The position numbers and the translations under genes are program-made. Of a stretch of DNA of 64,000 nucleotides, positions 1 to 9,994 are shown piece after piece (position 1 is the stretch's first letter; each line of letters begins with the position of its first letter). A model generated the notes under the pieces. The model saw nothing but the letters and a program-made list of their open reading frames with translations. It did not search any database and was not told the DNA's origin. Source of the stretch: Chrysophaeum taylorii (lineage: Eukaryota; Sar; Pelagophyceae; Pelagomonadales; Pelagomonadaceae); the NCBI GenBank assembly GCA_029834535.1, contig JAQMWT010000684.1, positions 124,001 through 188,000 on the forward strand. Reading direction: 5' to 3'.

Positions 1-537
1 ATGCCGTATCGATCGGTCGCCAAGGAGCAGTATGGGTTCGTTCCTTCCAGACTTGGCGAGAGCATCGAAGGGGTCGATTGGTAAACATCTGGGGCGCGCA
101 GAGCTACCGTGAGCGCTACCCAAAATCTTCTTCTCCTGACCGAGGGAAACACCAGATTGCTCGACGAGACACGTCGAATCGGGTAAGAAACACAAAATAC
201 CATCCAAAGTCGACCATTTCAAACCCAAGAGCACCAGACCTAGGCACTCGCGGGCGGCGGGCACGGAATTGACGGGGCGCAGCGGGGACGCACGGCACGC
301 GCAGGCGTTACGAAGAATAGTAGCGTTCACTTTACCAAGATTCACGGATCGAGGTTGGACGACGTCTTCGTTCACTTCAATCATACTTCCAAAAACACAC
401 AACCCGCGTGCACGTTCGCTCGGCCGCCCGGGTCCCTGGCGGCGGCGCCCGGACGGTTTAGGCTAACGCCTTGCCGTCCCCCTTACACCCACTCACCCCA
501 CTCTCATTTCAGCTCGACGCTCTTCTCACTCCACTGC

Positions 538-2100
538 ATGTACTCGTTGGGCCGCTACTGCATCGCCCCGCGCATGGACTACCTCGCGCAACACTGCTAC
601 CCCGCCAATGCCTTGAGCGCGCTCCGCCGCTTCGACGTTGCCGTCCTCAGCTTCGTCGCCACAGCACTTGGCGCTGAGCCGCCTCAGGTTTTTGACTCCA
701 CCGGCATCGTCCTCCAACGCCTCCGCCTTCCTGCTTGGAGTGGGGGTGGCGGCATTCGCTCCTGCTGCGCCGACCTCAGCCCCGCCGCCTTTGTTGGCAC
801 GGCGGCCCAGGCCCCCCCACACCTCGTCGACCTTCGCGATCCTACGGGTGCCGTGGAGGTCCCTGGCTACCTCCCCTTCCTCGCCTCGGTCCTGGGTGCC
901 ACTTCTTTTCGCACAGGTAACGAGTTGCACCGTTGGCACCACCTCCTCGCATCCGGTTGCCGCCTGGGGCGAGCACTCGCGACTGCGTGGGACGGACTTC
1001 GGGCTGATCTCCGTACCACGCTGGCTTTTTCCCACGGCGGCGCTGGTTCCGGCGACCACGCCAACGCTCATCTCGTCGACGGTCCTCTCTTCCACGAATT
1101 CGTCTCCATGGGCGTCCTCGTCGACCCCACCATCTCGACACCCGTGCTCATACTCCAACTCCAGCGTGCTCTAACCTCCCAGCGCGAGACAGCTCGGGCC
1201 ACTGCACTCCAGCGCCTTGCGGCCGCCCTTCCCATCACCGATGCACTTCGAGTAGCGGCGTCCTCATGGGATCGCTTCTCGACCACGTCCATCAGCTCGT
1301 GGCCCAGCTCCTCCCTTCAAATCCCCAACCGCTGCTGGGCTGAGATGTGTGCCCAGTACTTTGGCTACCCCTCTCCAGCTTGTTCGGGCCTCGATCGCAT
1401 TCTGGGCACTGACGTCGTTCTCGACGCTCACGGCAAGGTGCTTCTCACGCAGGCCAACCTCGTCAACCGCGGAGGAGCGCGGACCACTTGGCACGACAGC
1501 TTGCTCGATCGCGCCCTCTCCACCACCAAAGAGGCCGGCATCCCAGCCCTGTCCGAGGTTTTCGGCATCTTTGCTGACGTCGTCGCCCCTACCATTCGCA
1601 CGCGCCTCTACGGCCGGTACCGAGGCAATCTCGCCCGACGCCAAGTCGTCCCAGACATCCTCACCCTGCTCGACAACAAGGAGCAACTCTACGACCTCAA
1701 AACCCTCGCTTGGGGTTCGTTATACACCGCCCACGCCCTCCATCCCTCCCACCCGTCGCCTGTCGATCGGCGCGCAGCGCAAGTCCACTCCGAATACCTC
1801 GCTCACGCCCGCGGCATCGACGCCATCATCCCCCAGCCGGGCACAGCACCACCGCCTGGCTTCTTGGGCCCTGTCGAACAGCGGCTACGTAGCTACGGCA
1901 CTGTCGCCGGCCTCGTCTTTGGTGCCTTCGGCGAGGCCCCCAGCGCGGCGTGCCACGCTCTCACCCAAACATGCGCAGAGCGCATCGCTACGCGAACCTG
2001 GGTGGCAAGCGGCTGCGCCAACTTTGAACACAGAGACAAAGGCGGCCCAAAAAAAACTCGCCGCATCTACCGTGAGTGGGGGGAGATCGCCAACGCATGA
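538..2100 (+). CDS. Retroelement ORF: post-RT region with PD-(D/E)XK-like endonuclease motif, 5' truncated
   Basis: An open frame of 520 residues from the first ATG; the frame is also open upstream to about 355. The N-terminus (RYCIAPRMDYLAQ, then a LRRFDVAVLSF stretch) resembles the segment after the palm of non-LTR reverse transcriptases, where an IAPR/RYLL motif precedes an A..ALRRFD motif and a GG-rich LP..GGGGIRS segment. Near the C-terminus, P372-D373 is followed by D386-x-K388, the spacing of a PD-(D/E)XK nuclease as in restriction-like endonucleases of R2-type elements. It continues into GPVEQRLRSYGTVAGLVFGAFGEA, written here only as a region of about 24 residues at 445-470. No RT catalytic YADD is present, so the element is truncated at its 5' end. 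Family assignment (non-LTR versus another RT class) is inference; it could also be a stand-alone nuclease-like protein. Confidence 0.5.
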   Translation: MYSLGRYCIAPRMDYLAQHCYPANALSALRRFDVAVLSFVATALGAEPPQVFDSTGIVLQRLRLPAWSGGGGIRSCCADLSPAAFVGTAAQAPPHLVDLRDPTGAVEVPGYLPFLASVLGATSFRTGNELHRWHHLLASGCRLGRALATAWDGLRADLRTTLAFSHGGAGSGDHANAHLVDGPLFHEFVSMGVLVDPTISTPVLILQLQRALTSQRETARATALQRLAAALPITDALRVAASSWDRFSTTSISSWPSSSLQIPNRCWAEMCAQYFGYPSPACSGLDRILGTDVVLDAHGKVLLTQANLVNRGGARTTWHDSLLDRALSTTKEAGIPALSEVFGIFADVVAPTIRTRLYGRYRGNLARRQVVPDILTLLDNKEQLYDLKTLAWGSLYTAHALHPSHPSPVDRRAAQVHSEYLAHARGIDAIIPQPGTAPPPGFLGPVEQRLRSYGTVAGLVFGAFGEAPSAACHALTQTCAERIATRTWVASGCANFEHRDKGGPKKTRRIYREWGEIANA

Positions 2101-2419
2101 TCGCCAACGCATTGAAACCCGGGCGCGCTGTGCCCTCACCGCCCTCACCCATGTCGCCGCCGAGAGGTCGGGCAACCCCACCCCGGCCGCCCGATCCCAA
2201 CAGGACGTCACCCTTCGTCGCACATACGTCCGGCGGCAGCTTGCGTACGACCTACCAAGGCGGGGCCCTTGGTCCTCTCTTCGCCTGCCCCACGACTCGG
2301 CGATGACCCCGACTAGGTCCCGCATACCTATATACGCCGGTCGGAGGCACATCCCTCCTACCCCACAAAACCACACACATCCTTCATTCGCCACACACAC
2401 ACCCCCCTCTTAGCAGTCT
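2101..2419 (+). repeat. Putative 3' tail of the retroelement, ending in a dispersed CA-rich terminal motif
   Basis: Downstream of the RT-like ORF there is no further gene. The last 85 bases (about 2335-2419), with CCCCACAAAACCACACAC and a terminal TTAGCAGTC, recur at about 51994-52080 and 55159-55255, and the terminal motif alone recurs near 11713. Sharing only a 3' end fits 5'-truncated non-LTR copies, but this is inference. Helitron H1 starts immediately after the motif. Confidence 0.45.
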
Positions 2420-3431
2420 TCTTAACTACTAATCGACAGATGTTTGTTTGTCTGTCTGTCTGTCCCTCGATTTAGGGTAAGGATCAGGTAGGCACGAGAG
2501 TAAGATCAGGTAGGGGCGAGAGCCAGACAGTGATCCTCCAAGCCGTCTACGTCGACCTCGCAGACTATTTCCACGACCCGCGGCGGCTCTTTCAGCGCGC
2601 CATTCTCACGCCCCGTCGAAACGATGTTGTCGATGCTGACAACGCGCGCATGACCGCGGCCTTTTTTTCCCGGAGACGAGGCGTCGGAGTTCTTTTCGGC
2701 TGACTAGGCTGGGTCGGAAGACGACGCCTCGCTCTTTACAGTAGAGTTTTGAACTCCCTGAAAACCAACGGCATGCTTTCTTTGATCGCGAGCTTAATGT
2801 CTTCGCAACCTCGACCCGTCGCACGGCCACTGCAACGGTACCAGATACATGATCGATCGTGTCGTTGTCACCAAGGCTCCTCCAACCTGTATCGCTTAAG
2901 GCCCGCCTACGCCAAACGATCAACAAGAGCCAGGGCCAGACGCCCCGCGAGGTCGGCGTCCTCTTTCCCAAGCCCGTCTTCTGTCACGTCCAGCTCTACG
3001 TGGCTCTCTGTCGATCGGCAACCCCGAGGATATCCTCTTCTGAGTCGACGACTCCACCCTACCCCACACGTGCTGCGCAATACCGATAAGCCCCCTCCCG
3101 GCGTCTACACGCGCACTGTAAGTGAACTTACTGGGACCAGGTGAACTTACTGGAACCAGGTGAACTTACGGAGGTTAGAGATTGGTACTAGGTGAAATAA
3201 GTGACCAGGCGAACTTACTGAGACCAAGTGAACTTACTGGGGTTTTTAGAGTAAACTCAAAGGTTAGCGGCGTGTGCGGATCAAAGCAGCTTAGATTGGC
3301 GGGGGTGACGGCGACGAGTTCAAAGGAGAGTGGATGTGAACACGAGTGGGTTTACGCCGAATTTACTGGGGTTAGAGATTGGGACTAGGTTAACTTAACG
3401 GGGACTAGGTGAACTTACTGGCCTGCACTTG
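2420..3431 (+). mobile_element. Helitron-like element H1, internally deleted (about 1.01 kb)
   Basis: Begins TCTTAACTACTAATCG and ends CTGCACTTG, ends shared with three other copies in the window (H2, H3, H4). It carries only the C-terminal part of a Helitron Pif1-like helicase, broken across frames: RAILTPR..VVDADNARM (2610-2660), NSLKTNGM (2750-2770) and QTINKSQGQTPREVG plus PKPVFCHVQLYVAL (2905-3000). These are the conserved late motifs of Helitron helicases. The 3' third consists of degenerate repeats of GTGAACTTACTGG. The Rep/HUH nuclease and early helicase motifs are absent, so this is a non-autonomous deletion derivative. Its 3' end lies 45 bp before the PIG-V start codon. Confidence 0.8.
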
Positions 3432-3476
3432 TAGACTCCTAAACTCGTGGGTGGGCGGCCGGCCCGATGTGTTGTG

Positions 3477-4472
3477 ATGGTCGTGAGAATTGCTGTCGCG
3501 TCGCGGGTGGCGACTGTGACATGGTGCGTGGTCGCCGACTTGGTTTTCCCCGACCACGTCGCGCACGTGCGGGAGTTTGGCGTCGAGAGCTGGGTGCTAA
3601 GGCCGTTTACCCGGTGGGATGCCGCGCACTTTCTATCGATCGCTAAAGACGGGTATCAGAGCGAGAGCGACTGCGCGTTCTTTCCAGGATATCCATTGGT
3701 CGTGCGGTGGGTTGCGGCGGTGACGGGGAATGTCGTGGTCGCCGGCGTGCTGGTGTCGAACGCGGCGTTTGTAGGCGCCGTCGCTCAGCTCGGAGCCTGC
3801 GGCGGTCGGGCGGCAGCGGTCGCGCTCTGCATCTCTCCCGCGTCCGTTTTCTTCTCCACGTGCTATGCCGAGAGCCTGTTCGCGCTCTTTGCGTTCGCGG
3901 GACTCAACTGCCGTCACCGACGCGAGCAGTGGAAGGCCGCGATCGCGTTTGCGGCCGCTGCGACGGTGAGGTCGAACGGTTGCTTGCTCGCGGCTTTCGT
4001 AGTAACGCTAGACCTTCCGGCGTCTCTCGTGCGCGTGGGGATCGTCGCGCTGCCAGGCCTCGTCCACGATGCGCTCAATCGTGCGCGCTTCTGCGCGGTG
4101 GCGCCCAGATTCTGCGCCAAGTGGCCGCCGCGCTCCTTTTACCGGCGCGCGCAACGTCGTTACTGGAACGTCGGACTCCTCCGATATTGGCGCCTGCGGC
4201 AACTCCCGAACTTTTGCCTCGGCGCCCCCGCCATCGCCCTCTCCGCCTCGAAACTCACCTTCTCTCCAATCGGCCTGCACTGCGCCGCGACGATCCTGCT
4301 CTTACTCCTCGTCGCACACGTCCAGATTTCGACGAGGGTCCTCGCGGCCTCGACCATCCCCTTCCACGCGGCGATTGCGGACCGCCTCACGACCCCGCCG
4401 ATGCTCCTCTACCTCGTTGCCTTTGCTGTTTTCGGCACGGCGGCCCACGTCAACTTTCTGCCCTTCACCTAA
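3477..4472 (+). CDS. PIGV: GPI mannosyltransferase 2 (PIG-V/Gpi18 family)
   Basis: Transfers the second mannose from dolichol-phosphate-mannose to the GPI anchor precursor in the ER lumen. The 331-residue product has the PIG-V hallmarks in order: RWDAAHFL at 46-53 with the family's essential Asp, CAFFPGYPL at 66-74, SPASVFFSTCYAESLF at 120-135, VRSNG at 164-168 and YWNVGLLRYWRLRQLPNF at 229-246, with several hydrophobic membrane segments between them. It is shorter than human PIG-V (about 490 residues), mainly through short loops. A frame from GTG at 3447 is open but the first ATG is 3477, and it keeps the N-terminal membrane segment. The Helitron H1 3' end sits 45 bp upstream, so promoter and 5' UTR may lie in transposon sequence. 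Confidence 0.85.
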   Translation: MVVRIAVASRVATVTWCVVADLVFPDHVAHVREFGVESWVLRPFTRWDAAHFLSIAKDGYQSESDCAFFPGYPLVVRWVAAVTGNVVVAGVLVSNAAFVGAVAQLGACGGRAAAVALCISPASVFFSTCYAESLFALFAFAGLNCRHRREQWKAAIAFAAAATVRSNGCLLAAFVVTLDLPASLVRVGIVALPGLVHDALNRARFCAVAPRFCAKWPPRSFYRRAQRRYWNVGLLRYWRLRQLPNFCLGAPAIALSASKLTFSPIGLHCAATILLLLLVAHVQISTRVLAASTIPFHAAIADRLTTPPMLLYLVAFAVFGTAAHVNFLPFT

Positions 4473-5237
4473 CGTAAGGCGACGATGGTGTCGTTGTTGG
4501 TGTTGTCGCAAACGCGATCGATCGATCCATCTGTGAGAGGCACCCGATCTCATTGCGCTCTGCCGGCCGGCCGTTTCTGCGTGCTTGCTTGCTTGCGTGT
4601 AGACCTCGATGTCGTCGCTGTGTAGTTCTTTTGTTTCCACCAGGCCTCTACACATCATCGCGGCGGCCCCGGGTATACACTATACATTATTGCGCCACGG
4701 GCCTTAGGACGTCGACGGACCTCCTTGTGAATTTCTCATCCAGCGGCGTCGGTTATAGTCCGAAGATTCATTTAAGCCCCCCTCCTGGAGCCTGGAGGAG
4801 GAAGACCGGCGAAAACGATGAGGAGGAAGACCGGCGAAAACGATGGGGAAGAAAAAAATCGCCTCGAAGCAAGCATTGTAAAAAGATTCGCACGTCACAA
4901 ATATCTGCCGCGGTGGTGGCGAAATGGAAGAAGAAGAAGAAGAAGAAGGGTTTCGAATTTCTGTCTTGTGGAGAGAAATGAGTATTGGATTTCTTTCTGG
5001 TAGAAATAGAACGTCGTGCGGTCTGGTGAAAATCTTTCCGCGCGCGTGTCGTCACGAGTACGACCTCGGGTTGAACTTGAACGTTTGTGAGCATGACGTC
5101 ATGAAGCACTGACGTCAAGGATCTCTTCGAGAAACTCAATGTTTTGACGCAATCTTATTGAATAATCTAGTAGAGAATCCAGGCCCACGCAAACAAACGA
5201 ACGTCTTTTCACAAAGGACTATCCTGACGAACAAAGT
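4473..5237. other. Intergenic region with purine-rich tract
   Basis: No gene recognised. GAGGA/GAAGAAG-rich repeats lie around 4790-4960. Short frames here are low-complexity. The last part probably holds the promoter and 5' UTR of the tyrosinase gene. Confidence 0.5.
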
Positions 5238-7133
5238 ATGTACGGCGCTGTTGTCCTCGAGCCACGGAGGAGGAGGCAATCATCGAGGTGGGTCCGCGTC
5301 GCGTTCGCGTGCGTCGCCGCGTCGCTGCTAGTGGTGCAGGGCCGTCGGCGCAGCGTCGGCACGTATTTTTTTGAGGGATCTGCTGTTGTTGATGAGGACG
5401 ATGAAGCGATTACTCTCGGAGTCGAAGCTTGGGAACAGAAGGTGTGCGGCGGCGCGGGAGTGTGCGTGGTGGCGTCGAACGAGTACGAGCGGTCGCTTGG
5501 TCGGGCAATCATGAACGGCAAGCAGGAAGAGCTCGGAGCCATCGTCGTCGAGGTGTTCGAGCCGACGGTACTGCGCGTCGCGGGCGCAACGAGCTGCAGT
5601 TTGGAGGTCGAGGAGCCCCTGGTGGTTGTGGAGGGCGACGGGTGCACGCTGATCGTGGAGGCCGCGACGGCCGGCGAGACCTCGGGGCGCGTCGTCGGCC
5701 ACTTTAGTTTCCTCGTGCTGACGAGATACGTCCGACGCGAACTTCGGGACCTGAGCGCATCGGATCGCGAGAACTATTTGGGCGCCATGCACGTGCTGTG
5801 GGACCTCGACGACGAGGCCGGGGCGGCGCGGTACGGCGATAAGTTCAAATCGACCGCCTCGCTGACGCGAACCCACCTCTATCACTCGGCGAACAAGGAG
5901 TGCGACAGCTGGCACGGCGGACCCAGTTTTTACGTGGTGCATGCTGCCTTCACCACGGCTTTCGAACAATCCATCCAGAGCGTCGACGCTCGCGTGTGTG
6001 CGCACTATTGGGATCACACGATCGACGCGGCTTCCGGGGCCGGGTGGGTCGAGTCGCCCGTATTCGCGGATTCGTTCTTCGGCAGCGTTCACCCCAACAA
6101 CACGGCCCACGTCGTCGACAGTGGTCGATGGGCCTACACCAAGTTGTACGCCAAGGCCTGGAGCTACTCGAGAATCACCAACGCTTACGGGCTCTTGATG
6201 GCCCCCTGGAATACGATCAAGACGCCGTTCGTTACCCGAGCTCAACAGCTCTGGGGATGGCCTCACGACAAGGGTGGCATGGTCGATTGCTTCAAAGTTG
6301 AAACGACGGTGAAAACGTACTCGTCGAGTCTCTCGGAGATGATGGAACCAACGGAAGTCAATTTGCACTCGAAGATCCACGGCTTCGTCGGAGGCGCGTG
6401 GAACTATCTTCCCGAAATGAAGGCAAGAGAACAGCGCCTCTACGACGCGATGGGAAAGCAAGGTACGTCCTATTGGCTCGAGGTCCACAAAGAACTTTGG
6501 CGCTTGGGTGCGGTCCATTGTCCAACCTACTGCGCGGAAGACGTTCTCGAAAGTAACTGCGACTGCGTGCTCAACCCCTACTTTGCCAACTACACGGCCT
6601 ACCACGTCCTAAAGTACGCGCACTTAATCGAGACGTACTTATCCAATGTCACCAACACCGGCACCAACGACACCATCTGGAATGACGTGCTGGACCAGGG
6701 CGTCAACGGAGGCCACCAGGGGACGATGCTCAACGACGGCTCGCCCTCCGATCCCGTATTTTGGATTATTCACCAGATGCAGGACCGACTCATTTCGGCG
6801 CTCCGATGGTACGCCGACACCAGCACCCTCGTCTTTGGCCAGGAATTTGGTGACTCTCTTTCTCAGAATCTCTTCAATTGGACCGGCGTTGACGGCCCTC
6901 CCTTCTTGGCCCGCGTCGATTGGTCGAAATCTTACTCGTGTCCCGGCCAAGGCGTCAACGACCTCCAGCCCTTCAAGAACCTCCTCCGCAACACGCGATC
7001 TTCGACACACACCAACGCCGAGTACTACAACATGACAGCTCCTTTCTCCAACCACACCACCTTCGTCTATGATCAGCTCACTAATTTTTCGCAGTGTGGC
7101 GATGTCGTCAAGAACAACGGCCTCTTCTTGTGA
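5238..7133 (+). CDS. Tyrosinase-domain (type 3 copper) protein, secreted or membrane-anchored
   Basis: A 631-residue protein. A basic N-terminus and a hydrophobic stretch (about 20-34) form a signal anchor or signal peptide. The tyrosinase domain spans about 160-530. CuA ligands are probably H216, H226 (WHGG) and H235 (VVHAAF), and the His-x8-His spacing of the last two matches the family. CuB ligands are H377 and H381 (LHSKIH) and H512 in DPVFWIIHQMQDR. In many tyrosinases the last site reads His-His; here only one His remains. At least eight N-x-S/T sequons in the C-terminal half fit passage through the secretory pathway. Likely role is oxidation of phenols or peptidyl tyrosines outside the cell or in the endomembrane system; substrate unknown. 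The ATG has an in-frame open upstream region only within noncoding sequence. Confidence 0.85.
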   Translation: MYGAVVLEPRRRRQSSRWVRVAFACVAASLLVVQGRRRSVGTYFFEGSAVVDEDDEAITLGVEAWEQKVCGGAGVCVVASNEYERSLGRAIMNGKQEELGAIVVEVFEPTVLRVAGATSCSLEVEEPLVVVEGDGCTLIVEAATAGETSGRVVGHFSFLVLTRYVRRELRDLSASDRENYLGAMHVLWDLDDEAGAARYGDKFKSTASLTRTHLYHSANKECDSWHGGPSFYVVHAAFTTAFEQSIQSVDARVCAHYWDHTIDAASGAGWVESPVFADSFFGSVHPNNTAHVVDSGRWAYTKLYAKAWSYSRITNAYGLLMAPWNTIKTPFVTRAQQLWGWPHDKGGMVDCFKVETTVKTYSSSLSEMMEPTEVNLHSKIHGFVGGAWNYLPEMKAREQRLYDAMGKQGTSYWLEVHKELWRLGAVHCPTYCAEDVLESNCDCVLNPYFANYTAYHVLKYAHLIETYLSNVTNTGTNDTIWNDVLDQGVNGGHQGTMLNDGSPSDPVFWIIHQMQDRLISALRWYADTSTLVFGQEFGDSLSQNLFNWTGVDGPPFLARVDWSKSYSCPGQGVNDLQPFKNLLRNTRSSTHTNAEYYNMTAPFSNHTTFVYDQLTNFSQCGDVVKNNGLFL

Positions 7134-7339
7134 TTTACTTTTTTTATTACAAGTAGGGGTCTAGACCACCAAGGACACACTCACTTTTAAATGGGTTCAA
7201 TTTAACTTTTGATTTGATCCACCATATTGCCTTAATCTACTACTACAGGAGAACGTTGTTATTAGATGCGACGACTTTTTAACTACGAGAAAATAATAAG
7301 TTAGTTATTGACGAAGAAGATAGAGCAATAATGATTTCT

Positions 7340-7371
<32 letters not shown>

Positions 7372-7460
7372 GTTACATCATTTTTTACACTTATTAATAT
7401 TGTTAGATGGAGGAACCAATTATAGTTGGTTGGTGCGTGATTACCCTTACATTGATTCTA
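7134..7460. repeat. AT-rich 3' flank with (TAA)n microsatellite
   Basis: AT-rich noncoding sequence after the tyrosinase stop. A perfect (TAA)n run occupies about 7341-7371. Nothing else recognised. Confidence 0.7.
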
Positions 7461-7842
7461 AGGCGGTGCGAAGACCGCGTCCAGGGATGGGGGGGCGCGA
7501 GGACAACGAGATACTAGTGCCCAGGGCCCAAGCGGGAGGAGTTCGCCCTGAGAACTCGACGTGTGCACCCACCCGTGGGTCTTCCTCGTGCTTACCATCG
7601 CACGCCAAAGCCCTCCCCCCAGCCCTAAATGCCCTGCTGATCTGTAGCTTGACGAGTAGAGACTGTCTACCGCAGCAATGACGGTCGTCCCGGGAGGGGT
7701 CCGAGACCCCCAAGCGCCACTGACAAGCAAGCTCCAGGGAGGAGGTCGCCGACCCCCTAGGGCTAAATTTTCATGCTGGGGTGGTCTTTTGTCGTGTCCT
7801 CGCGCGCCCCCCCCCCTGGAAGCTGTCTTCGCACAGCCTAAC
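7461..7842. mobile_element. MITE-like element with about 50-bp imperfect terminal inverted repeats
   Basis: The left end (7461-7510; GTGCGAAGAC, CCAGGG, GGCGCGAGGACA) is repeated inverted at 7791-7842 (TGTCCTCGCGCG, CCTGG, GTCTTCGCAC). The inside (about 280 bp) has no convincing coding frame. No target duplication could be fixed by eye. Confidence 0.5.
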
Positions 7843-7918
7843 AACCAGTTCTTCTGCATCACACTTAAGTCGTTGTTGTCTGGGTTCCCAGCGCGGTGAG
7901 GCTGGCTCCCTTCCCCTG

Positions 7919-8210
7919 GTGGCTAAATGGTTGCGATGGTGGACGTACCCCTTGCGCAGGCGTCGATTCCCCCGGCGTATGTTCGCCTCCCGGGCGATGG
8001 TGGACGTACGCCTTGGCAGGCATCGGTCCCCCCGGCGTAGGTTGGCACCTGTTCGCCTCCCGAGCGGGCCGGTTGGAACTTAAAATACAATGGAAGCAGA
8101 CGGAACGTTCGCAATGGGACGGGTTATGGCCGGGGACGCCTAAGGAAAATTTATCGACGAGATGGTTGTCAGTCAAATCGTGGTCTCCGTGTCGCATGGC
8201 GACAGGCATC
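7919..8210 (+). mobile_element. SINE-like repeat, type A, 3' truncated (SA1)
   Basis: Shares GGTTGCGATGG, a repeated CCCCCGGCGTAGGTTGGC block, CGCCTCCCG and GGGACGGGTTATGGCCGGGG with the copies at 22304-22663 and 28976-29337. The GTTA tail is missing. An internal segment (GATGGTGGACGTAC...) is duplicated. TGGCTAAATGG near the start matches an RNA polymerase III A-box, which is suggestive only. Confidence 0.6.
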
Positions 8211-8213
8211 AAA

Positions 8214-8618
8214 TCACCCTCGACGTTCCTTTACCGCGCCTCTCGTCTGAAAAAGCAGGATTGGCAGACGGCTTGGCAGACAGCCAAGTAGCATGCGATT
8301 TCTCGGCGGCGGCGCGAAGCGAGCGTGGGCGTCCCGCGGCCTAGTGAGCTGCGACGTTGTGGAGAATTCGATGACAGTTGACTTACGGATCCAATAGCCG
8401 TCGGCTGGTCCTGCACAAGGTTTTATCCGAACGATATACTGGCCGAGACGCACATTGGCTGGCAGGTAGTAGCCCAGGTCAATCTCGCTGGTGATGCAAC
8501 GGTCGCCTCCCCATGCGTGGGAGTCCGCATTGGAGCCGTCGTCATACTCGACGACGACGACGACGTACATCTTTGACTGACTGGTGGTGCTCGGCCTTTG
8601 CAGTACCAGCGAAAGCAT
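8214..8618 (-). CDS. Hypothetical ORF next to the MULE remnant
   Basis: A 134-residue frame from ATG. Its first 80 residues (MYVVVVVEYDDGSNADSH, GGDRCITSEIDLGYYLP) have a protein-like composition; the rest runs into repeat sequence. It lies downstream of and on the same strand as the MULE transposase remnant. No family recognised; it may be part of that element or a decayed host exon. Confidence 0.25.
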   Translation of the reverse strand: MLSLVLQRPSTTSQSKMYVVVVVEYDDGSNADSHAWGGDRCITSEIDLGYYLPANVRLGQYIVRIKPCAGPADGYWIRKSTVIEFSTTSQLTRPRDAHARFAPPPRNRMLLGCLPSRLPILLFQTRGAVKERRG

Positions 8619-9190
8619 AGTCGCTTGGGGGCTTGTGCTCCATGAAGTTCAGGTGGCCATGACTCGGACGGAGTCACGCTGCTCGTTGATGAGTCCGTCG
8701 ATCAAATAACGCAGTCTGGCTTGGGCAGAGCGCTTGGCAGAAGTGGTCATGGCAAACCAAAGAACAAGCAGCGCTGGCCTCTTGAGATACCCAGGACCCT
8801 GCTCGTCTCCAACAGCGTGGGGCATCGAATCGGGCTGGTCAACATCTTCACGGAGTAGTCCAGACGGCGCAAGCTGGACGCGGGAGGGTCTGCTGCCGGG
8901 CGCTTGCCTTCGCGCGCGCGCGCTTGTTTGTTTGAAGCGCCATCGTCGATCACGTTGGCATCGCCGATATTCAGAGTCGGGATCACGTGGACGGAGTTGG
9001 CGAGCTCGGCCTCCATGTCCTAATTCTCACGATCCAGTTGATTCTGCGCAGCGCTGCTGCTGCTTCCTCATCCTTATCCGCTTCCTCTACCTCCTCGTCC
9101 TCCGCGCCTGTGGGAAACGTATGAGCTGGTCCACACCGAACTCTACATCTGAGCCTTTCTGCCGCGACAAGACACCAGCAAGTCCGCCAA

Positions 9191-9830
9191 TTATGCCGTT
9201 CCTTGCTTTCTTCGTTTTCGCTGCATCTTTTTAGAATCCTGGCCTCGTCCACGCTTGGTCTTGACAATCTGCGCTCGAGCAGGGTCCTCGAAACGCTGAT
9301 GCTTCTTAGGCCGCCCTGATTGCCTCGGTTTGATGCAGGGTGGCAAGATAGGGTCATGCAAGTCGACACTTTCGAGTCGCTCCTGATAGGCGGCTTCGAC
9401 GTCATCTTTTTCCAGAATTCGAAGTGGCTCCAGGCCTTCGTACTGCAAACTGTGGTAAGCGTTGGTGTACCACCTCGGATAGAGGCTGGCGGGATCCTCA
9501 GCTCGCGATTCCTGGGCGATGATCATGCACCCGCATGGCAGTCCCGTAGTTGAGAAGCGGCCGCAAGCGCAGCTGAGATTCACATATGCCTGACATCCAT
9601 AGTCAGTTTCGTTAACGAAGTCTCGGGGGCCAATGATGACCGAGTAAATCTTCTCGCGAGCATCGTCGGCCAGGGGCCATTTAATAGCAAAATGACCTTA
9701 GTCTTCGCTGACCATCCGCACAGTGGCACGCGACTCGGCTGCGCGTTGTGTCACCAGATCCTCGTAGGCTGCCGTCCTGCGAAGTTCCACGCGGAGGTGT
9801 CACATGGCTTAGTCCAGTCACGAACACATT
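9191..9830 (-). pseudogene. MULE (Mutator-like) transposase, C-terminal SWIM region, decayed
   Basis: Reading leftward, the frame gives AYEDLVTQRAAESR, one in-frame stop, then HFAIKWPLADDAREK, then CACGRFSTTGLPCGCMI followed by DPASLYPRWYTNAYHS and PRQSGRPKKHQRF. The C-x-C...C-x-H SWIM zinc finger, the P.WYT..Y motif and the terminal GRPKK tail are typical of MULE transposases. The last SWIM ligand is Cys rather than the usual His. One stop and missing catalytic DDE residues mark it as dead. Confidence 0.75.
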
Positions 9831-9960
9831 TTGTTCGATCAAAATAAGCTCAGTTAGATATCCTATCTTTAATATGTTTGATTCAATTATAGCATTGTTT
9901 GATTCAATAAAACTTAATTTTATACAAACAAACTTAGTTTGATACATTTACACTTCATAA
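9831..9960. repeat. AT-rich block with repeated TTTGATTCAA/TAGTTTGAT motifs
   Basis: Short motifs such as TTTGATTCAAT and CTTAGTTTGATAC recur here and at 11640-11700. It interrupts the MULE remnant, so it is probably a small insertion or a transposon end. Confidence 0.4.
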
Positions 9961-9994
9961 CCTTTACGTCAGACGCATCGAACTTTTCTTCGCC

